A DNA stretch of 64,000 nucleotides from contig NZ_OY764902.1 of the NCBI RefSeq assembly GCF_963668665.1, positions 2,049,501-2,113,500 on the forward strand, in the 5' to 3' direction. The position numbers were made by a program, and so were the translations under genes. Source of the DNA: an uncultured Anaeromusa sp. Lineage in GTDB: Bacteria; Bacillota; Negativicutes; Anaeromusales; Anaeromusaceae. The notes below the pieces were generated by a model. The model did no database searches. It was not told the origin of the DNA and saw only the letters and a program-made list of their open reading frames with translations. Numbering within the stretch: the stretch's first letter is position 1; the number at the start of each line of letters is the position of its first letter. Below, piece after piece: positions 61,744 through 64,000 of the stretch.

Positions 61744-63150
61744 TTAGGCGCATTCTTCTTCGACGACAGCAATGCTTTCGCGGTCTAACGCGTAGGTAAG
61801 GAAGAACGTACCTAAGCAGGCTAGCCATTCGAGGTAAATCACATGCGGTAGGATGCGTACAGCGGGTACGGTTTGCCAGAGAACAAGAACGACAACGCCG
61901 GTAATAATGGTGTTGAACGCCGAATTCTTGCGGCAAAATCGGGGAGCGAACAGAGTGAACAGCACGATAACGCTGAAAGCCGCCATTAGGCTAAGGCCAA
62001 TCATAAGCGTACTGATAATGCCGCTGATGGTCATGGCTAAGGTCAGCGTCAAAAGACCCAAAAGGACAACAGCGCCTTTAGTGATGCGCAGGAAGTTTTG
62101 CTCGCTGACATTGGGGTTAACGAATTTTTTATAAATATCTTGGGAAAACAAAGTGGCTGAGCTGAGCAGCAGATTGCAGGCGGTGGAAACGTCGGCAGCC
62201 CAGAGGGCGGCTAAGGTAATGCCTGCCAATATCGGGTCCAGGGACATAATGGCTTTCGGCAAAGCTAAAGCAGGGCTGACATCGGGAAACATGGCTTTGG
62301 CCATGACGCCCATGAGGGCGCTCACAAAGCCGATGGGCAGCATCATCAAGCCGCCGATAATGAAGCCGCGCTGGGCGGTACGGACGTCTTTGGCGCCCAA
62401 GGAAATCTGGATAATGCTTTGCAGCGAAAGATTAACGGTAACAAGGACTACAATCCAGGTGATAATACCCGTAATGCCGACGCCGTCAAAGAAATCCATG
62501 TAGGGAACGTTTTGCGGCAACTGCAATTGGAGCTTGTTTAAACCGCCGATTTGGCTGACCCCTACGATGGTAGCTAAAATGATGCCGATGTACTTCAGAC
62601 TGACGTTGAGCAGGTTGGAAAGACTGGCGGACCACATGCCGCCAATAGAAGTAATGCCGATAAATACAGCGGCGCTGGTCAGCATGCCTGTAGTCAGCGT
62701 GAAGACTTCGGGCATGAGAGCGCAGAGAATGCTGCCGCCGGCAATGTACTGCAAAGACATAACGACAAGCTGTACGATGATTTGGCAGGCAATACCGGCA
62801 ATCATACCTTTTTTGTCATAGTAGCGTCCCAGAAGCTCCGGGATGGTGGTGATATTGAGTTCGCGATATTTTTTGGCTACCAACAAGCCCATGACGATGG
62901 CGCCGATGCCCCAGGCCGTAGTGTACCAGCCTGCAGATAAGCCCACTTTGTAAGCTTGCTCGGCTACGCCGATGGTGGAAGCGCCGCCGACGGCCAAGCC
63001 GACGATGGAGACGGTAATTAAAGGAGTCGTCAGTTTACGTCCTGCCAGGACGTAATTTGTCGCCGAGCCGGCGGAGCGGCGTTTTGCGTAGTAGCTGATC
63101 GCGAATAAGAGCACAATATAAAGACAAACGATTAAAAAAGCAATATTCAT
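61744..63150 (-). CDS. Sodium:solute symporter family (SSS) transporter, T-box controlled
   Basis: 468 aa, about 13 helices; AGRKLTTPLITVSIVGLAVG holds the first SSS mark, plus TLAALWAADVSTACNLL. Paralogue of the transporter at 50152. ATG 63150 follows AGGAGGT; the long frame upstream runs through the T-box and is not coding. The T-box in its leader means it is made when one tRNA is uncharged, so the substrate is probably an amino acid or a compound turned into one. Its end faces the Moco operon. Confidence 0.9.
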   Translation of the reverse strand: MNIAFLIVCLYIVLLFAISYYAKRRSAGSATNYVLAGRKLTTPLITVSIVGLAVGGASTIGVAEQAYKVGLSAGWYTTAWGIGAIVMGLLVAKKYRELNITTIPELLGRYYDKKGMIAGIACQIIVQLVVMSLQYIAGGSILCALMPEVFTLTTGMLTSAAVFIGITSIGGMWSASLSNLLNVSLKYIGIILATIVGVSQIGGLNKLQLQLPQNVPYMDFFDGVGITGIITWIVVLVTVNLSLQSIIQISLGAKDVRTAQRGFIIGGLMMLPIGFVSALMGVMAKAMFPDVSPALALPKAIMSLDPILAGITLAALWAADVSTACNLLLSSATLFSQDIYKKFVNPNVSEQNFLRITKGAVVLLGLLTLTLAMTISGIISTLMIGLSLMAAFSVIVLFTLFAPRFCRKNSAFNTIITGVVVLVLWQTVPAVRILPHVIYLEWLACLGTFFLTYALDRESIAVVEEECA

Positions 63151-63220
63151 AATTTCTACCTCCTGAAGTATCTTGCGCATGAAAAAGTATATGCTTTCTT
63201 TCAGGCTGGCCAGCGAACTG

Positions 63221-63273
63221 AAAGAAAAAACCGCCCCTCTGATAGAGGGACGGTTGAAGCCGTGGTACCACCC
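63221..63273 (-). promoter_or_regulatory. Second antiterminator motif and terminator of the T-box leader
   Basis: On the minus strand GGGTGGTACCACGG (63260-63273) is a T-box motif; then ACCGTCCCTCT pairs with AGAGGGGCGGT and runs into T6. Only about 50 nt separate it from the first motif, too little for another Stem I. Confidence 0.85.
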
Positions 63274-63290
63274 AAATTGAATCTTGAGAA

Positions 63291-63530
63291 ATAAAAAAGA
63301 GTCGTACCAAAGGGGCGACAATGCCGCGGTACCACCCTGTTTCAATCCGAAGATCTACTCATACGCCCGTAACGTGGGCTTTGCGGCACAGCCTACTTTT
63401 AGTTCAGCCTGCAGTTCCGAAAGGAACTTCATTTCGTTTGTTCATCTGGCTTGCACCAACCGCCAGCTCTCTGTATGACAAAGACGAAACTACTTTCTTT
63501 CATCATCACCAGTAAACGCAATTCAATTGT
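63291..63530 (-). promoter_or_regulatory. T-box riboswitch: Stem I, first antiterminator and first terminator
   Basis: Minus strand: Stem I with AGTA (loop E), the AG box AGAGAG (63467-63472) and GGTTGGTGCAAGCCAG at the tip; T-box AGGGTGGTACCGCGG (63324-63338); a weaker hairpin GTCG...CGAC with TCTTTTTT behind it (63293-63319). The specifier region is TGAAGTTCC at 63423-63431: GTT (Val) or TTC (Phe) are the candidates. UGGU in the T-box fits tRNAs with A73, as both have. Confidence 0.92.
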
Positions 63531-63537
63531 TACACTG

Positions 63538-63567
63538 ATTATAGCCAGGTGATTGTATACTTGTCAA
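63538..63567 (-). promoter_or_regulatory. Promoter of the T-box transcript
   Basis: Minus strand TTGACA (63562-63567), 18-bp spacer, TATAAT (63538-63543): both hexamers are consensus. Confidence 0.9.
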
Positions 63568-63703
63568 CTGTTTTTAACGATGTTTGATTATAAACGGAAC
63601 TGGCATGAATGAATTGAAAGAAAAGCATAAAAAGAAAACTTGAAAAAACGAATTAAATCAAATAATATATAAATAAAAACAACATAAAAGAAGGTTTTTA
63701 AAG
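63568..63703. other. A/T-rich divergent region between the T-box promoter and the Lrp-type gene
   Basis: No gene. The lower G+C is typical of a promoter region; no clear -35/-10 pair for the Lrp gene was singled out. Confidence 0.45.
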
Positions 63704-64000
63704 ATGAATTCAAATGATATGAAGATAATTAAACAATTAATGGAAAAGGGGCGTACTACTTGGGCGGAATTAGGAGCTCTTCTAGGGTTATCTGCGCCGG
63801 CGACGGCGGAACGCGTTCGTAAATTGGAAGATAACGGTGTTATTAAAGAGTATGTTGCTGTACTTGATCCCGAAGCGGCGGGGTGTTCTTTGGCGGCATT
63901 TTTACTGGTGACTTTAGAAAAGACAGAAGAACGAGGGCGGTTTTTGGAATTGGTAAAAAACCAGGCGCAAATTCAAGAGTGTCACCACATAGCGGGCGAG
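63704..64000 (+). CDS. Lrp/AsnC family transcriptional regulator (partial, cut by window end)
   Basis: First 99 codons. N-terminal HTH (MKIIKQLMEKGRTTWAELGA, LGLSAPATAERVRKLEDNGVI) and the start of the RAM ligand domain (FLLVTLEKTEERGRF, then QECHHIAGE, a frequent Lrp string). Such regulators bind amino acids. It is divergent from the T-box symporter gene and might control it too (position only). ATG 63704 has a modest AGAAGG site. Confidence 0.88.
   Translation, partial: MNSNDMKIIKQLMEKGRTTWAELGALLGLSAPATAERVRKLEDNGVIKEYVAVLDPEAAGCSLAAFLLVTLEKTEERGRFLELVKNQAQIQECHHIAGE

Overview
The window looks like a chromosomal segment of an anaerobic diderm Firmicute, most likely a member of the Negativicutes (Sporomusaceae or Anaeromusa-like; this placement is inference). 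The Firmicute signs are strong AGGAGG-type ribosome sites, SAM-I and T-box leaders, Xpt, BioY and HutP-type genes, and a metI-metC pair like that of Bacillus. The diderm signs are an HAE1-type RND pump with its lipoprotein adaptor. Glycyl-radical and molybdenum enzymes point to anaerobic life. No rRNA, tRNA, phage, transposase or CRISPR array was seen.

Layout. 0-9.8 kb: end of glycogen synthase, a GH13-GH77 fusion, BioY, a CorC-like membrane protein, an aldo/keto reductase and HrpB helicase. 10-18 kb: LysR regulator, EAL-HDOD protein, a three-subunit xanthine-dehydrogenase-type molybdoenzyme with an NCS2 purine permease, and Xpt. 18-27 kb: YbaK-like deacylase, a small secreted protein, a MocR regulator divergent from azlCD, then trans-4-hydroxy-L-proline dehydratase (HypD) with its radical-SAM activase and a cupin regulator. 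27.5-34.7 kb: HD-GYP protein, then a methionine block: metA-metY (O-acetylhomoserine route) behind a probable attenuator, and opposite it metI-metC behind two tandem SAM-I riboswitches, each followed by a tiny paralogous ORF. 34.9-46.4 kb: chemoreceptor, GluQ, lone TrpB, PPi-type phosphofructokinase, SMR exporter, RND pump. 46.4-56.7 kb: YciI, second MocR, HAD hydrolase, a tartrate/malate-type dehydrogenase followed by an SSS symporter and a HutP-like protein, a MerR-amidohydrolase pair, AraC-DUF2000, DUF1904, GNAT and a class D beta-lactamase. 56.7-61.6 kb: a five-gene molybdenum-cofactor operon with two domain fusions. 61.7-64 kb: a second SSS symporter behind a T-box leader with a duplicated antiterminator/terminator module, and the start of an Lrp regulator.

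How parts fit. The molybdenum-cofactor operon would supply the xanthine-dehydrogenase-type enzyme; xanthine import (NCS2) and salvage (Xpt) lie beside it. MetA carries the Glu111 seen in acetyltransferases, and the next gene, MetY, uses O-acetylhomoserine; MetI and MetC give the trans-sulfuration route, so methionine synthesis is present twice.

The most unusual features are (1) the duplicated SAM-riboswitch/microprotein unit before metI, (2) a mosaic of at least five interspersed repeat types (called A to E here) with compensatory base changes in their stems, (3) the T-box with two antiterminator motifs but one visible Stem I, (4) a symporter mRNA with a UAG-rich leader, translationally coupled to a HutP-like protein, and (5) a MobB-DJ-1/PfpI fusion.
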